Translations under genes and position numbers: made by a program
Shown: positions 25,395-33,798 of the stretch, in pieces
Position numbering within the stretch: position 1 is the stretch's first letter
How the letters are laid out: each line of letters starts with the position of its first letter
Notes under the pieces: generated by a model
Database searches by the model: none
What the model was told of the DNA's origin: nothing
The model's input: only the letters and a program-made list of their open reading frames with translations
Assembly (NCBI RefSeq): GCF_002441885.1
Contig: NZ_JXJT01000003.1
Span: 62,001-126,000 of the forward strand
Reading direction: 5' to 3'
Length of the DNA: 64,000 nucleotides
Source of the DNA: Pseudolactococcus chungangensis CAU 28 = DSM 22330
Lineage (GTDB): Bacteria; Bacillota; Bacilli; Lactobacillales; Streptococcaceae

Positions 25395-27440
25395 TTATGA
25401 TACTTGCCTAATTGAAACAGCCAACTTATAATTGACATGATAAGGACCTCCGTCTGATATAGTGACCGAGTGCTCACCTTTAAAATAAAGAGATGCCTCA
25501 TGGTCACTAGTCCAATACGGTTCCAACTCTATCGGTTGTCCTGTGATACTTCCTATCAATAAAGGATCCCACAATACATCACCGATATCTGTCGGATGAT
25601 TAGCCAATAGTTCCAGATGAATTTGTTTTCTCTTGGGAGACTTTGCTACCAGCGATACGTCTTGATCACTACCTGAGTTAAGCGCTAAAGATTTCAAATT
25701 CATTTTAACTGGTACATTGCCATGATTAATTGCAAGATAATTTGCCAAATGATTTTCTTTTGTAATCTCACCTGCTTTTGGTGCTACAAAGTCTAAAGTA
25801 TCCGGTAAACTCACCTTGGTATATGAGGGGACTAGCACGACTTGCTCGATCCAAGGACTAGACAAGGTATAGCCTGTTATATGGTTCGCATCTAATCTAC
25901 TGTAAACATAATAAGTCTGTGCAGGTAAATCATGAAACTGATATATCGAGTCTTTCCCTATATCCGTTGCAATATCAACGCTTCTCGAGTCTCGGACACC
26001 ATTTGCCGCTGTGGCATTATTGATACTTGTCTGTGATGACGTCGTCGTGATATTATTACCTGAATATAGCGTTCTTGTGGCTATTTTATAATTGATTTTA
26101 CTGCCGGCTGCCAGGCTTTCTGGATTCCATTGCGTAATTTGAGCAGTTATCTGGCTAAGGTCATCTCCTACCGCTGGAACAGCATTGAAAGCCGTAAGTT
26201 GTGGTGCACGAGCATAAACAACCGATTCTCCACTGTTGATATTGGATGCCGTAATACTTCTACTTCCTGTCATGTTTGCTGTTAATTCTTTTTGACCACT
26301 TTTCAAATATTTAATCGGATACAGATAACCATCAGAATCTTTTCGCGTCAAACTCGGTGCAATGGACCCTAAAACTGACTTACCCGATGTTGTCGCATTA
26401 AATAAAATATAATTAGGAGAGGTTACGCTAATCGTTGGATCCTGACCAGTAAAACCATTCTTTTCTGTTGTAAAAATACCAATAGCATCTTTGGCAAAAT
26501 CCATATTAATACTGCCAGTATACTTTAATGATGCCGTTTGTGTCGCATGATTGGGTCCTGAAATAGCTCTATAACTAAACTGTCCTTTTTCTTTCACATT
26601 TAAATTAAAAGAAGTGCCATCATAGGAAAGATATTGTTTACTCGTCTTAATATCGACTAGGGCATGCTTACCAACTGTCAGCGTTTGGTTAGCTGGTCCC
26701 CAAAAAAATGCTAACTCATTATAAGTATCGTGATAAATCGTTGTTTGACTATCATCATCGAAATTGATAGCTGTAAACCCTTGGGCAAATTCACCATCGT
26801 AACCACCACCAGATGTCCCAGCCTTAAAATTATTTTTGCCTTTAAAGGTTAAGGTATTGGTTTCATTGTTAGCATAAAAAGGTTGCCCACCTTTTTGAAT
26901 GTCGTAATCAATATTTTCAATCACTAGATTGGTATTTCTATTATTAATGCGCATGATGCCATACCAAGTGCTGTTAGGATAGGTTGCATTACCATACTTG
27001 ATATTTTTTAACGTGATCGTTAAATTATCAGCACCAGTTGAAAAATGTTCATAATCATAATAGCCGTTTGCTGGTGCACGTGTTTCTGTATAAAGTATCG
27101 CATGTCCATCACCATCTATCACAGTGTTTTTACTCACTTTTATCCCTCTGTCCGAGAAAGCGTAATAAATATCAGCGGTTAACTTAATACAAAGTGCTGA
27201 CTCACCAGGTGCTATACTCTGGTTTAGAGCAGTTTTTAAGTCAGCAATCGTTGCGACCAATAATGGCGACCTCGCAGTACCCGTACCATTGGTAATATCG
27301 CGTGGTGTGACATCTGAAACTTGTTGCGGTGTTGGCGTATCATCGTTTGTTGTCGTTGATGTCTCATCTGCCCTCACAAAAATTGGGCATACAAATGCTA
27401 ATAAGAAAAGCAAAGCTAATCCTCTTAGTATGTTTCGCAA
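25395..27440 (-). CDS. Large secreted adhesin-like protein (pectate-lyase-like adhesive domain), TTG start
   Basis: 681 residues from a TTG at 27440, chosen because GGAGG lies 9 nt upstream and it gives a proper signal peptide (MRNILRGLALLFLLAFVCPI, cut after VRA). The frame runs open to 27515 but that part lacks signal-peptide character. The region about 60-360 looks like the beta-helical adhesive domain of large WxL proteins (VSKNTVIDGDGHAIL; NLTITLKNIKYGN; NLVIENIDYDI). The last ~130 residues form a WxL-like domain (YLAINHGNVPVKMNLKSL; GPYHVNYKLAVSIRQ) lacking WxL motifs. No sortase signal. First gene of the operon. Confidence 0.8.
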   Translation of the reverse strand: MRNILRGLALLFLLAFVCPIFVRADETSTTTNDDTPTPQQVSDVTPRDITNGTGTARSPLLVATIADLKTALNQSIAPGESALCIKLTADIYYAFSDRGIKVSKNTVIDGDGHAILYTETRAPANGYYDYEHFSTGADNLTITLKNIKYGNATYPNSTWYGIMRINNRNTNLVIENIDYDIQKGGQPFYANNETNTLTFKGKNNFKAGTSGGGYDGEFAQGFTAINFDDDSQTTIYHDTYNELAFFWGPANQTLTVGKHALVDIKTSKQYLSYDGTSFNLNVKEKGQFSYRAISGPNHATQTASLKYTGSINMDFAKDAIGIFTTEKNGFTGQDPTISVTSPNYILFNATTSGKSVLGSIAPSLTRKDSDGYLYPIKYLKSGQKELTANMTGSRSITASNINSGESVVYARAPQLTAFNAVPAVGDDLSQITAQITQWNPESLAAGSKINYKIATRTLYSGNNITTTSSQTSINNATAANGVRDSRSVDIATDIGKDSIYQFHDLPAQTYYVYSRLDANHITGYTLSSPWIEQVVLVPSYTKVSLPDTLDFVAPKAGEITKENHLANYLAINHGNVPVKMNLKSLALNSGSDQDVSLVAKSPKRKQIHLELLANHPTDIGDVLWDPLLIGSITGQPIELEPYWTSDHEASLYFKGEHSVTISDGGPYHVNYKLAVSIRQVS

Positions 27441-27576
27441 TTCAAAAATCCTCCGTTTTACTCTTGGGAAAAAATCAAGTCTAATGCAACTGCAATTAGG
27501 CACCACTCCTTTCAATAATGGGACTCGATTTGTTATACAGCCATTTATTTGCAGTGTTTTATTTGATTATGTGGTT

Positions 27577-27582
27577 ATTATA
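27577..27582 (-). promoter_or_regulatory. Probable -10 of the surface-protein operon
   Basis: On the minus strand TATAAT with no clear -35; the leader is about 130 nt. Apart from this and the hairpin at 27703-27753, the gap 27441-27821 holds no gene that I can support. Confidence 0.45.
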
Positions 27583-27702
27583 GCCTATTATTTCTTAAAA
27601 GTGTTAATATTTGCTCATGAATTTTAATTAAATTACTATCTACTTTAATTAAAGTATTATCAGATTTGAATAATCTTGTTTTTTTGTATATTTTATTAAA
27701 AA

Positions 27703-27753
27703 TAAAACATATCAAAAACCCTTTACCAATCAATAGGGTAAAGGGTTTTGAAT
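27703..27753 (-). terminator. Terminator of scrK, also right copy of the flanking repeat
   Basis: A perfect 13-bp stem (AAAACCCTTTACC / GGTAAAGGGTTTT), 9-nt loop, T run on the minus strand. It closely resembles the hairpin at 23777-23830. Confidence 0.85.
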
Positions 27754-27821
27754 GCTTAAATATCAGATCACCATAAGTTTTTGCCTATAGCATAGCTAAA
27801 ATCATATCAGCTAACTGTTTG

Positions 27822-28709
27822 TCATTTTGAAGTTACTTGGTCATATACGCGTTTCGCTAATGCAAAATTTCCTACTGTTGCCGACGCATTGTTAGCAATA
27901 CTTGGCACTTGTAAATAATCCGTCAACTCAGGTACTGTGACATAGTCATTTAAAAGTTCTGCAAATTGTTGACGGACACGCGCCATCATATGTTCTTGTG
28001 CCATGACGCCACCACCAAAAATGATTTTTTCAGGACGAAGTGTCAAGGTCGTAGAGACAGCAGCTTGCGCAATGTAGTAAGCTTGAATATCCCAGACATT
28101 TGAATCAAGTTCAATATTTTCACCTCTAATACCAGTTCGAGCTTCAAGTGACGGACCTGCTGCGACACCTTCTAAACAGTCACCATGATAAGGGCAGACA
28201 CCAGCAAAATCTAAATCATCTGAATGACGTTTAACAAACATATGCCCCATTTCAGCATGTGAAATACCACCTATAAATTCACCATTTTGAATCGCACCCG
28301 CACCGATGCCAGTACCGATAGTAAAATAAACCAAGCTTTTAAGTGACGGTTCAAGTAACTGCTCACCATATGCTGACGAATTAACATCGGTCGTAAAGTA
28401 CATCGGTAAATCAAGCTGTGCTTTCAAGAATCCAATCAAATCAAAATTAGCCCAGTGTGGTTTAGGCGTTGTCGTCACAAGTCCATAAGTTTCTGATGCC
28501 TCATCAATATCAATCGGTCCAAAGCTACCAATCGAAATCGATACAAGCGATGAACCAAACTGTTTAAAGAAATCAACTGCTTGCTGCAGAGTTTTCACTG
28601 GTTCCTCCGTTGGAAATGTCGTGCTCTCAAGAATCATAAATGCTTCATTACCAACTGCACAGACAAATTTTGTACCACCTGCTTCAATACTACCAAATAA
28701 TTTACTCAT
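27822..28709 (-). CDS. scrK: Fructokinase (ROK family)
   Basis: 295 residues. It phosphorylates the fructose released by SacA to fructose-6-phosphate. ROK features: FGSIEAGGTKFVCAVG (ATP-binding), TTDVNSSAYGE (catalytic Asp), TIGTGIGAGAI, and zinc-ligand GHMFVKRHSDD ... GVCPYHGDCLEG. Start uncertain: the ATG at 28709 (MSKLFGSIEAGGTKF) fits the family, but SD AAAGGA lies next to a TTG at 28736 and a hairpin separates it from ATGs at 28721 and 28718. Own promoter with a cre. Confidence 0.94.
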   Translation of the reverse strand: MSKLFGSIEAGGTKFVCAVGNEAFMILESTTFPTEEPVKTLQQAVDFFKQFGSSLVSISIGSFGPIDIDEASETYGLVTTTPKPHWANFDLIGFLKAQLDLPMYFTTDVNSSAYGEQLLEPSLKSLVYFTIGTGIGAGAIQNGEFIGGISHAEMGHMFVKRHSDDLDFAGVCPYHGDCLEGVAAGPSLEARTGIRGENIELDSNVWDIQAYYIAQAAVSTTLTLRPEKIIFGGGVMAQEHMMARVRQQFAELLNDYVTVPELTDYLQVPSIANNASATVGNFALAKRVYDQVTSK

Positions 28710-28722
28710 TTTGACCATCATT

Positions 28723-28746
28723 GAGTTGCCTAACAACTCGTCCTTT
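28723..28746 (-). promoter_or_regulatory. scrK ribosome binding site with hairpin before the start codon
   Basis: On the minus strand AAAGGA (28741-28746), C, then GAGTTG-TTAGG-CAACTC (28723-28739), A, ATGATG. Folding the hairpin would bring the SD close to the ATG. Confidence 0.4.
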
Positions 28747-28766
28747 CTTTTCTGAACGTATATTCC

Positions 28767-28789
28767 TGTAAACGTTTTCTACAATTATA
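28767..28789 (-). promoter_or_regulatory. scrK extended -10 and cre site
   Basis: TGA-TATAAT (28784-28789) is followed directly by AGAAAACGTTTACA (28767-28780), matching 13 of 14 cre positions. A cre over the transcription start fits catabolite repression. Confidence 0.7.
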
Positions 28790-28805
28790 TCATAATTCCA
28801 AATAA

Positions 28806-28828
28806 ATAACCGATCTAATCGGTTATTT
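28806..28828 (-). terminator. Hairpin terminator of scrA
   Basis: AATAACCGAT-n3-ATCGGTTATT, a 10-bp stem just after the scrA stop, with a broken T tract (TTATTTATTT). Confidence 0.6.
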
Positions 28829-28833
28829 TAACT

Positions 28834-30780
28834 TTATTTTGTTACAGGTGCAGTTGTATGAATAACAGCTTGACCAACTGTAACAGTTTGGTTATTAATT
28901 CCTTGAACTTCTGCAAATGACATGGTATTTGTCACAATGACCATCACTGTCGCTTCATAACCAGCGGCTTTAATTTTACTAATATCAAAAGTGCCTAGTA
29001 AATCACCTTTTTTCACGACTTGACCTTGTTTAACTTGTGTTGAGAATCCTTCACCTGCCATTTGTACTGTATCAATCCCAATATGGAGTAAAACTTCTGC
29101 GCCATTGTTCGTCAAAAGACCATAAGCGTGTTTACTGTCATTTGTGACTGTCAATGTACCATCTGCTGGAGCGTAAATTTCACCTATCGTTGGTTCAATT
29201 GCAATCCCTTTTCCCATTAATTCTGATGAGAATACTTGGTCTTTCGTTTCAGAAAGTTGGATGGCTTGACCAGCTACTGGAGCATAGAGTGCTTCATCTG
29301 AAACACCTTCAGAAGTTTTAACGCTATTAATTTCCTGAGCTGTTGTTCCTGTCGTTGTAACATTCGCAGGGACATCCATGCGTCCTCGACCGTAGACATA
29401 AGTCGCAATAAAAGCAAGGACAAAGCTGATCACAATACCGAGCATGAACATTGGAATGCTAGCTGGCTTGATGGCGATAAAACCAATGATTCCCGCAGGT
29501 CCAAGCGATACGCCACGCACGCCCGCAAATCCCATGATAGCAGAGGCAATACTGGCAGCACCAAGACCGATGAAGAATGGAAACTTAAGTTTGAGGTTGA
29601 CACCAAACATTGCTGGCTCAGTAATACCAAGCATCGCTGAGAAAGCTGATGATGATGCGAGACCTTTTTGTTTTTCATTTTTCGTCAAGAAGAAGATGGC
29701 AAATGTTGCAGCACCCTGAGCAACGTTGGCTGCAGCTGCGATAGGGAAAATGAAGTCCCCTCCTGTTTTTGCAATATCAGCAAGTAGAGAAGTTTCGATT
29801 GCTGGAAATGATTGGTGTAAACCAGTCAGCACAATCGCTGAATAGCCAAGACCAAAGATACCATAACCAACCCCACCAAGGGTATCAACCAACCACACAA
29901 GACCATCAGTCATACCAGTTGAGACTGTTCGTAAGACAGGACCTACCACAGCAAAAGTCACAAAACCAGTGATAATGACGGCTAACATTGGGGTAAAAGT
30001 AAAGTCAATCGCATTTTTTAAATGTTTATGGAAGAATTTCTCAAGTGTTGCCAGAATCCAAGCCACACCAATGACTGGCAATACTTGACCTTGATAACCG
30101 GCTTGTGCGATTTGGAAACCAAAGACATCCCAGTAAGGCATTTTGTTTGTCGAAATCGCTTCTGCTACACCATAACCATTGACAAGGCTAGGCATGACTA
30201 ACATCATCCCTGCTGCTGCCCCTAGATATGGATTCCCACCAAAACGTTTAGTGGCAGAAAATCCGATAAGAATTGGTAAGAAGGCAAAAGGTGCTGATGC
30301 CATGAGATTGACAATCTCAGCAAATCCCTTAATCCCCGGTACCATTTCAACAATAGATTGAGGTCCAAAGAGTCCTTGACCTGTCAAGACATTGTTCAAC
30401 GCCATTAAGAGACCACCTGCTACCAAAGCAGGAATCAGTGGCACAAAAATGTCTGACAAGACTTTAATCAGCTTCATAATTGGATTTTTTTCAGTGTCGG
30501 CGACATTTTTTAGTTCATCTTTCGACACTTCCCCAACACCTGTAATGGCAACCAACTCTTTATAGACAGTATTAACATCGCCAGGACCAACAATGATTTG
30601 ATACTGACCATTGGCTTCAAATGTGCCTTTCAAGTCTGCATCGTCATCAAGCGCTGCTTGATCAATCTTAGCTGTATCTTTAACAACTAAACGCAAACGT
30701 GTGGCACAGTGGGCTGCCGCGATGAGGTTATCTTCGCCAAGTGCTGCCGCAACTCGTTTTGCTACTTCTTTGTGATCCAT
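28834..30780 (-). CDS. scrA: Sucrose-specific PTS enzyme IIBCA
   Basis: 648 residues in B-C-A order. EIIB with phospho-Cys25 ([10 protein letters not shown]), EIIC about 105-455 with some ten helices, and EIIA from about 500 with the phospho-His in [11 protein letters not shown]. It imports sucrose as sucrose-6-phosphate using PEP-derived phosphate. SD AAAGGGGG. Transcribed divergently from sacA from a consensus promoter, with a ~130-nt leader holding two copies of TTTTAGGTGA. Confidence 0.95.
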   Translation of the reverse strand: MDHKEVAKRVAAALGEDNLIAAAHCATRLRLVVKDTAKIDQAALDDDADLKGTFEANGQYQIIVGPGDVNTVYKELVAITGVGEVSKDELKNVADTEKNPIMKLIKVLSDIFVPLIPALVAGGLLMALNNVLTGQGLFGPQSIVEMVPGIKGFAEIVNLMASAPFAFLPILIGFSATKRFGGNPYLGAAAGMMLVMPSLVNGYGVAEAISTNKMPYWDVFGFQIAQAGYQGQVLPVIGVAWILATLEKFFHKHLKNAIDFTFTPMLAVIITGFVTFAVVGPVLRTVSTGMTDGLVWLVDTLGGVGYGIFGLGYSAIVLTGLHQSFPAIETSLLADIAKTGGDFIFPIAAAANVAQGAATFAIFFLTKNEKQKGLASSSAFSAMLGITEPAMFGVNLKLKFPFFIGLGAASIASAIMGFAGVRGVSLGPAGIIGFIAIKPASIPMFMLGIVISFVLAFIATYVYGRGRMDVPANVTTTGTTAQEINSVKTSEGVSDEALYAPVAGQAIQLSETKDQVFSSELMGKGIAIEPTIGEIYAPADGTLTVTNDSKHAYGLLTNNGAEVLLHIGIDTVQMAGEGFSTQVKQGQVVKKGDLLGTFDISKIKAAGYEATVMVIVTNTMSFAEVQGINNQTVTVGQAVIHTTAPVTK

Positions 30781-30838
30781 AGGAATCCCCCTTTAAATTC
30801 TACGCATGGCCTTTTCTAGTGATTGCTATTCAAAACTA

Positions 30839-30866
30839 TCACCTAAAAGTCAATGGTCACCTAAAA
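30839..30866 (-). repeat. Direct repeats TTTTAGGTGA in the scrA leader
   Basis: Two exact copies (plus-strand 30839-30848 and 30857-30866) 18 bp apart between the promoter and the scrA SD. They may be a protein or RNA regulatory site. Confidence 0.45.
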
Positions 30867-30888
30867 TAATTTCAATACGATATCAAGT

Positions 30889-30913
30889 TGTCAAACGTTT
30901 GATACCGTTTACA
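30889..30913. promoter_or_regulatory. ScrR operator O1 overlapping a cre
   Basis: TGTCAAACGTTTGATA (30889-30904) has the perfect palindrome TCAAACGTTTGA. On the minus strand TGTAAACGGTATCA (30900-30913) matches 13 of 14 cre positions. Both lie just downstream of the scrA -10. Confidence 0.75.
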
Positions 30914-30919
30914 TTTTTA

Positions 30920-30948
30920 ATTATAACTTGTTCCAAAAGTATTGTCAA
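30920..30948 (-). promoter_or_regulatory. scrA promoter
   Basis: On the minus strand TTGACA (30943-30948), 17-nt spacer, TATAAT (30920-30925): full consensus. Confidence 0.9.
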
Positions 30949-30958
30949 GCGTTTGACA
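30943..30958. promoter_or_regulatory. ScrR operator O2 containing both divergent -35 boxes
   Basis: TGTCAAGCGTTTGACA. The left half is the -35 of scrA read leftwards, the right half is the -35 of sacA read rightwards. Bound repressor would hide both. Confidence 0.8.
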
Positions 30959-30981
30959 TAAAAAAATTTTTGCTTTATAAT
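30953..30981 (+). promoter_or_regulatory. sacA promoter, leaderless
   Basis: TTGACA (30953-30958), 17-nt spacer, TATAAT (30976-30981), then 6 nt (TTGACT) and ATG at 30988. No room for a Shine-Dalgarno. Confidence 0.85.
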
Positions 30982-30987
30982 TTGACT

Positions 30988-32466
30988 ATGATGACTAAAA
31001 TAGATTATACAAAACCTTGGACTTCTGCAGAGCGTTATCGCCCCTATGCAGACTACTCTGCTGATTACATAACAGCACTCACAAATGCTGTTGATAAATC
31101 AGCTTATAGAAATTCCTATCATATCCAACCTAAAATAGGACTCCTCAATGATCCTAATGGTTTCTCTTTCTTCAATGGTAAATATCATTTATTTTACCAA
31201 GTCTTTCCCTATGGTCCGGTTCACGGCCTTAAATCTTGGGCACTCATGACATCACCCGACTTGATTCATTGGACAGATGAAGGGCTTAAACTTTTTCCTG
31301 ATACCATTTTTGACTCACACGGTGCTTATTCTGGATCTGCTTTGCCACTTTCTGACAAAGAACTTTTCCTATTCTACACTGGCAACACGCGTGGCGAAAA
31401 TAATTCTCGGGATGCTTATCAAAATGGTGCCATTTACACACAAACAGGCAACATCCGTAAATTTGATACCCCACTCCTTAGAACACCAGAAGGCTATACT
31501 GATCATTTCCGTGACCCAATGATTTTTGACGCACATGGTCATAAATTTGCTATCATCGGCGCACAAACATCTGAAGAAAAAGGGACAGTCGTCTTAGCTC
31601 AAGCAACTAACGACAGTTTAACCGCTTGGGATTACAAAGGACAACTTCAGTTTACCCAAGAGGAAATGGGCTATATGATTGAATGCCCTAATCTCGTCTT
31701 TATTGACAAAAAACCCGTTCTCCTATTCTGCCCGCAAGGTCTTGACAAATCAATCGCTGACTACGATAATATTTTTCCGAATATGTATGTGATTGCGGAT
31801 GAGTTTGATTCTGAATCTGCTACACTGACACAGGCAGGAAAACTTCATAATCTAGATGACGGCTTTGAAGTCTATGCGACGCAAGCTTTCAACGCCCCTG
31901 ATGGTCGAGTACTTGCCTCTTCTTGGTTGGGCTTACCTGATCTGGATGTGCCATCACAAGCTGATGGTTGGCAGGGTATACTCAGTCTAGTTAAAGAGTT
32001 AACACTCAAAAATGGTCAACTTTACCAATATCCTGTTGTAGAGACAATATCACTACGGCACGAAAAACAAAACATTACGCTGTCAGAAGTTGCCACTACC
32101 ATTGACAGTAATAGTTATGAACTTGAAATTGAACTTAGCGAAGATGAAGAAAATGAACTTTATCTATTTGCAAGTGCCGACAATTCTTCTCACGTTTCGC
32201 TCAAAATAGATGTAAAAAATGGTAAAATAGAACTTAATAGAGCAAATCTGCCTGTTAGCTGGGCTGAAAATTATGGTGTGACGCGTTCGACTTATGTCGC
32301 ACCTGGCAAGATGAAACTTAATATCTTTGCGGATACATCGTCGCTTGAAATTTTTGTTAACGATGGTGAAAAGGTCATGTCTAGCCGTATTTTCACAGTG
32401 CCAGAAAACACTTATTTGTTCGCCAAAAGCAGCTTACCTGCTACTATCTGGCAACTAAAAAAATAA
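30988..32466 (+). CDS. sacA: Sucrose-6-phosphate hydrolase
   Basis: 492 residues, GH32. Catalytic nucleophile D55 in LLNDPNGFSFFNGKYHLFYQ, transition-state Asp in FRDPMIFD, acid/base Glu in ECPNLVF; C-terminal beta-sandwich follows. It hydrolyses sucrose-6-phosphate to glucose-6-phosphate and fructose in the cytoplasm. Starts with ATGATG at 30988/30991; the longer frame from 30928 would run through operator and promoter. Followed 38 nt later by scrR. Confidence 0.96.
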   Translation: MMTKIDYTKPWTSAERYRPYADYSADYITALTNAVDKSAYRNSYHIQPKIGLLNDPNGFSFFNGKYHLFYQVFPYGPVHGLKSWALMTSPDLIHWTDEGLKLFPDTIFDSHGAYSGSALPLSDKELFLFYTGNTRGENNSRDAYQNGAIYTQTGNIRKFDTPLLRTPEGYTDHFRDPMIFDAHGHKFAIIGAQTSEEKGTVVLAQATNDSLTAWDYKGQLQFTQEEMGYMIECPNLVFIDKKPVLLFCPQGLDKSIADYDNIFPNMYVIADEFDSESATLTQAGKLHNLDDGFEVYATQAFNAPDGRVLASSWLGLPDLDVPSQADGWQGILSLVKELTLKNGQLYQYPVVETISLRHEKQNITLSEVATTIDSNSYELEIELSEDEENELYLFASADNSSHVSLKIDVKNGKIELNRANLPVSWAENYGVTRSTYVAPGKMKLNIFADTSSLEIFVNDGEKVMSSRIFTVPENTYLFAKSSLPATIWQLKK

Positions 32467-32472
32467 GGATAT

Positions 32473-32493
32473 ATTGCGTATTTCATATGCAAT
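32473..32493 (+). other. Hairpin between sacA and scrR
   Basis: ATTGCGTAT-TTC-ATATGCAAT, 9-bp arms with one G-U pair, between an AAGGA (32465-32469) and the likely scrR start; it would hide an alternative ATG at 32487. Confidence 0.45.
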
Positions 32494-32504
32494 CATGTAA
32501 ATTT

Positions 32505-33461
32505 ATGGCAACTTTAAACGATGTCGCAAAAATTGCTGGCGTCACGCCCACAACTGTTTCTCGCGTGATTAACATGCGAGGGTCTCTATCTCAAAAAACG
32601 ATTGAACGTGTTCATAAGGCTATGCGGGAATTGAACTATCAACCTAATGCCATGGCACGTTCACTACAAGGTAAGAAATCCCAGCTGATTGGGTTAATAT
32701 TTCCTTCTGTCGCCTATCCTTTTTATGGTGAAATCATTCATGCAATTGAGTCCAAACTCTTTGAACAGGGCTACAAAGCGATTTTATGCGACAGTGAAAA
32801 TGATCCTATAAAAGAGCGCGCCTACCTGACAATGCTCATGGCCAATCAGGTTGATGGCATCATTACCAGTTCTCATAACAAAGAAATTCATGAATATGAA
32901 AATGATAATCTAGCCATTGTCGCTTTCGACCGTTATCTGGCGGATGGCATTCCTATTGTTTCTTCTGATAATTTGGCAGGTGGTAAACTTGCAACTGACT
33001 ATCTTTATGAGCAAGGCTGTCGCAAGATTGCTATAGTCGCAGGTGTCTCTGATACCATTAGCCCAACAGAAAATCGGCGATTAGGCTATCAAACTATGAT
33101 AGCAGAACGTCACCTCACACCACTGATTCATTATCTTCCAAGAGAAAGTAACCTCAATCAAAAACGTCAGAGTATTCATCAGTTTTTAGTTGAGCAACAA
33201 CCTGATGGTGTTTTTTGTACAGATGATTTGACCGCCGTCATTGTTCAAAATCTTGCAACCACAGTTCATTTAGATAATCTCAAAGTTGTCGGTTATGACG
33301 GCACGCAGGTTATCCAGAGTTTCATGCCAAGTCTATCAACGATTGTCCAACCAATTGACGACTTAGCAGAACTCATGGTCAAAATTTTAATTCAAAAAAT
33401 TGAGGATGAACAGTTTACCCCTCAAGCTAACTATGTCTTACCTGTGACCCTGAAAAAATAA
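32505..33461 (+). CDS. scrR: Sucrose operon repressor (LacI family)
   Basis: 318 residues from the ATG at 32505. The LacI helix-turn-helix (ATLNDVAKIAGVTPTTVSRV) and hinge (NYQPNAMARSLQGKKS) precede the periplasmic-binding-like effector domain. It should bind the CAAACGTTTG-type operators upstream of scrA/sacA and respond to a sucrose-derived ligand. An in-frame ATG at 32487 adds six residues. No SD at a normal distance from either start, so translation may depend on sacA or the hairpin. Confidence 0.93.
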   Translation: MATLNDVAKIAGVTPTTVSRVINMRGSLSQKTIERVHKAMRELNYQPNAMARSLQGKKSQLIGLIFPSVAYPFYGEIIHAIESKLFEQGYKAILCDSENDPIKERAYLTMLMANQVDGIITSSHNKEIHEYENDNLAIVAFDRYLADGIPIVSSDNLAGGKLATDYLYEQGCRKIAIVAGVSDTISPTENRRLGYQTMIAERHLTPLIHYLPRESNLNQKRQSIHQFLVEQQPDGVFCTDDLTAVIVQNLATTVHLDNLKVVGYDGTQVIQSFMPSLSTIVQPIDDLAELMVKILIQKIEDEQFTPQANYVLPVTLKK

Positions 33462-33543
33462 TCTACCGTGTCAAAGGCAGATTATTGATAGAGGATACTA
33501 ACATCATTTTGAAGAACGACATAACAGGATATTTCTCAACAAA

Positions 33544-33588
33544 AAAGAACTTAGAAGTTTATCATTACTTCTAAGTTCTTTTCTTTTC
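33544..33588 (+). terminator. Terminator of sacA-scrR
   Basis: AAAGAACTTAGAAGT / ACTTCTAAGTTCTTTT, a 14-15-bp stem followed by a T-rich tail. Confidence 0.88.
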
Positions 33589-33606
33589 ATCTTAAAAGGA
33601 TTGCTC

Positions 33607-33790
33607 CTACCATTCTGCTCTCAAGATACCAAACTTAACTGAATCACAATATTGATTTTGCCAAAAGCGAACCTTGCGAATCCTGCCTTCTTCAATCATA
33701 CCATTTTTGACCAAGCTGACTCATCCCTAGATTACCCGAATAAGTTGTAAAACCAATATGTGGTAGGTCATTCATTTCAGCCTTTCTATG
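33607..33790 (-). pseudogene. GNAT acetyltransferase remnant, frameshifted
   Basis: The last part of a GNAT enzyme is readable on the minus strand in two frames: HIGFTTYSGNLGMSQLGQKW, then after a shift MIEEGRIRKVRFWQNQYCDS and VKFGILRAEW to a stop at 33607. The N-terminal two thirds, including most of the acetyl-CoA site, are missing. Confidence 0.7.
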
Positions 33791-33798
33791 CTAGCGCT

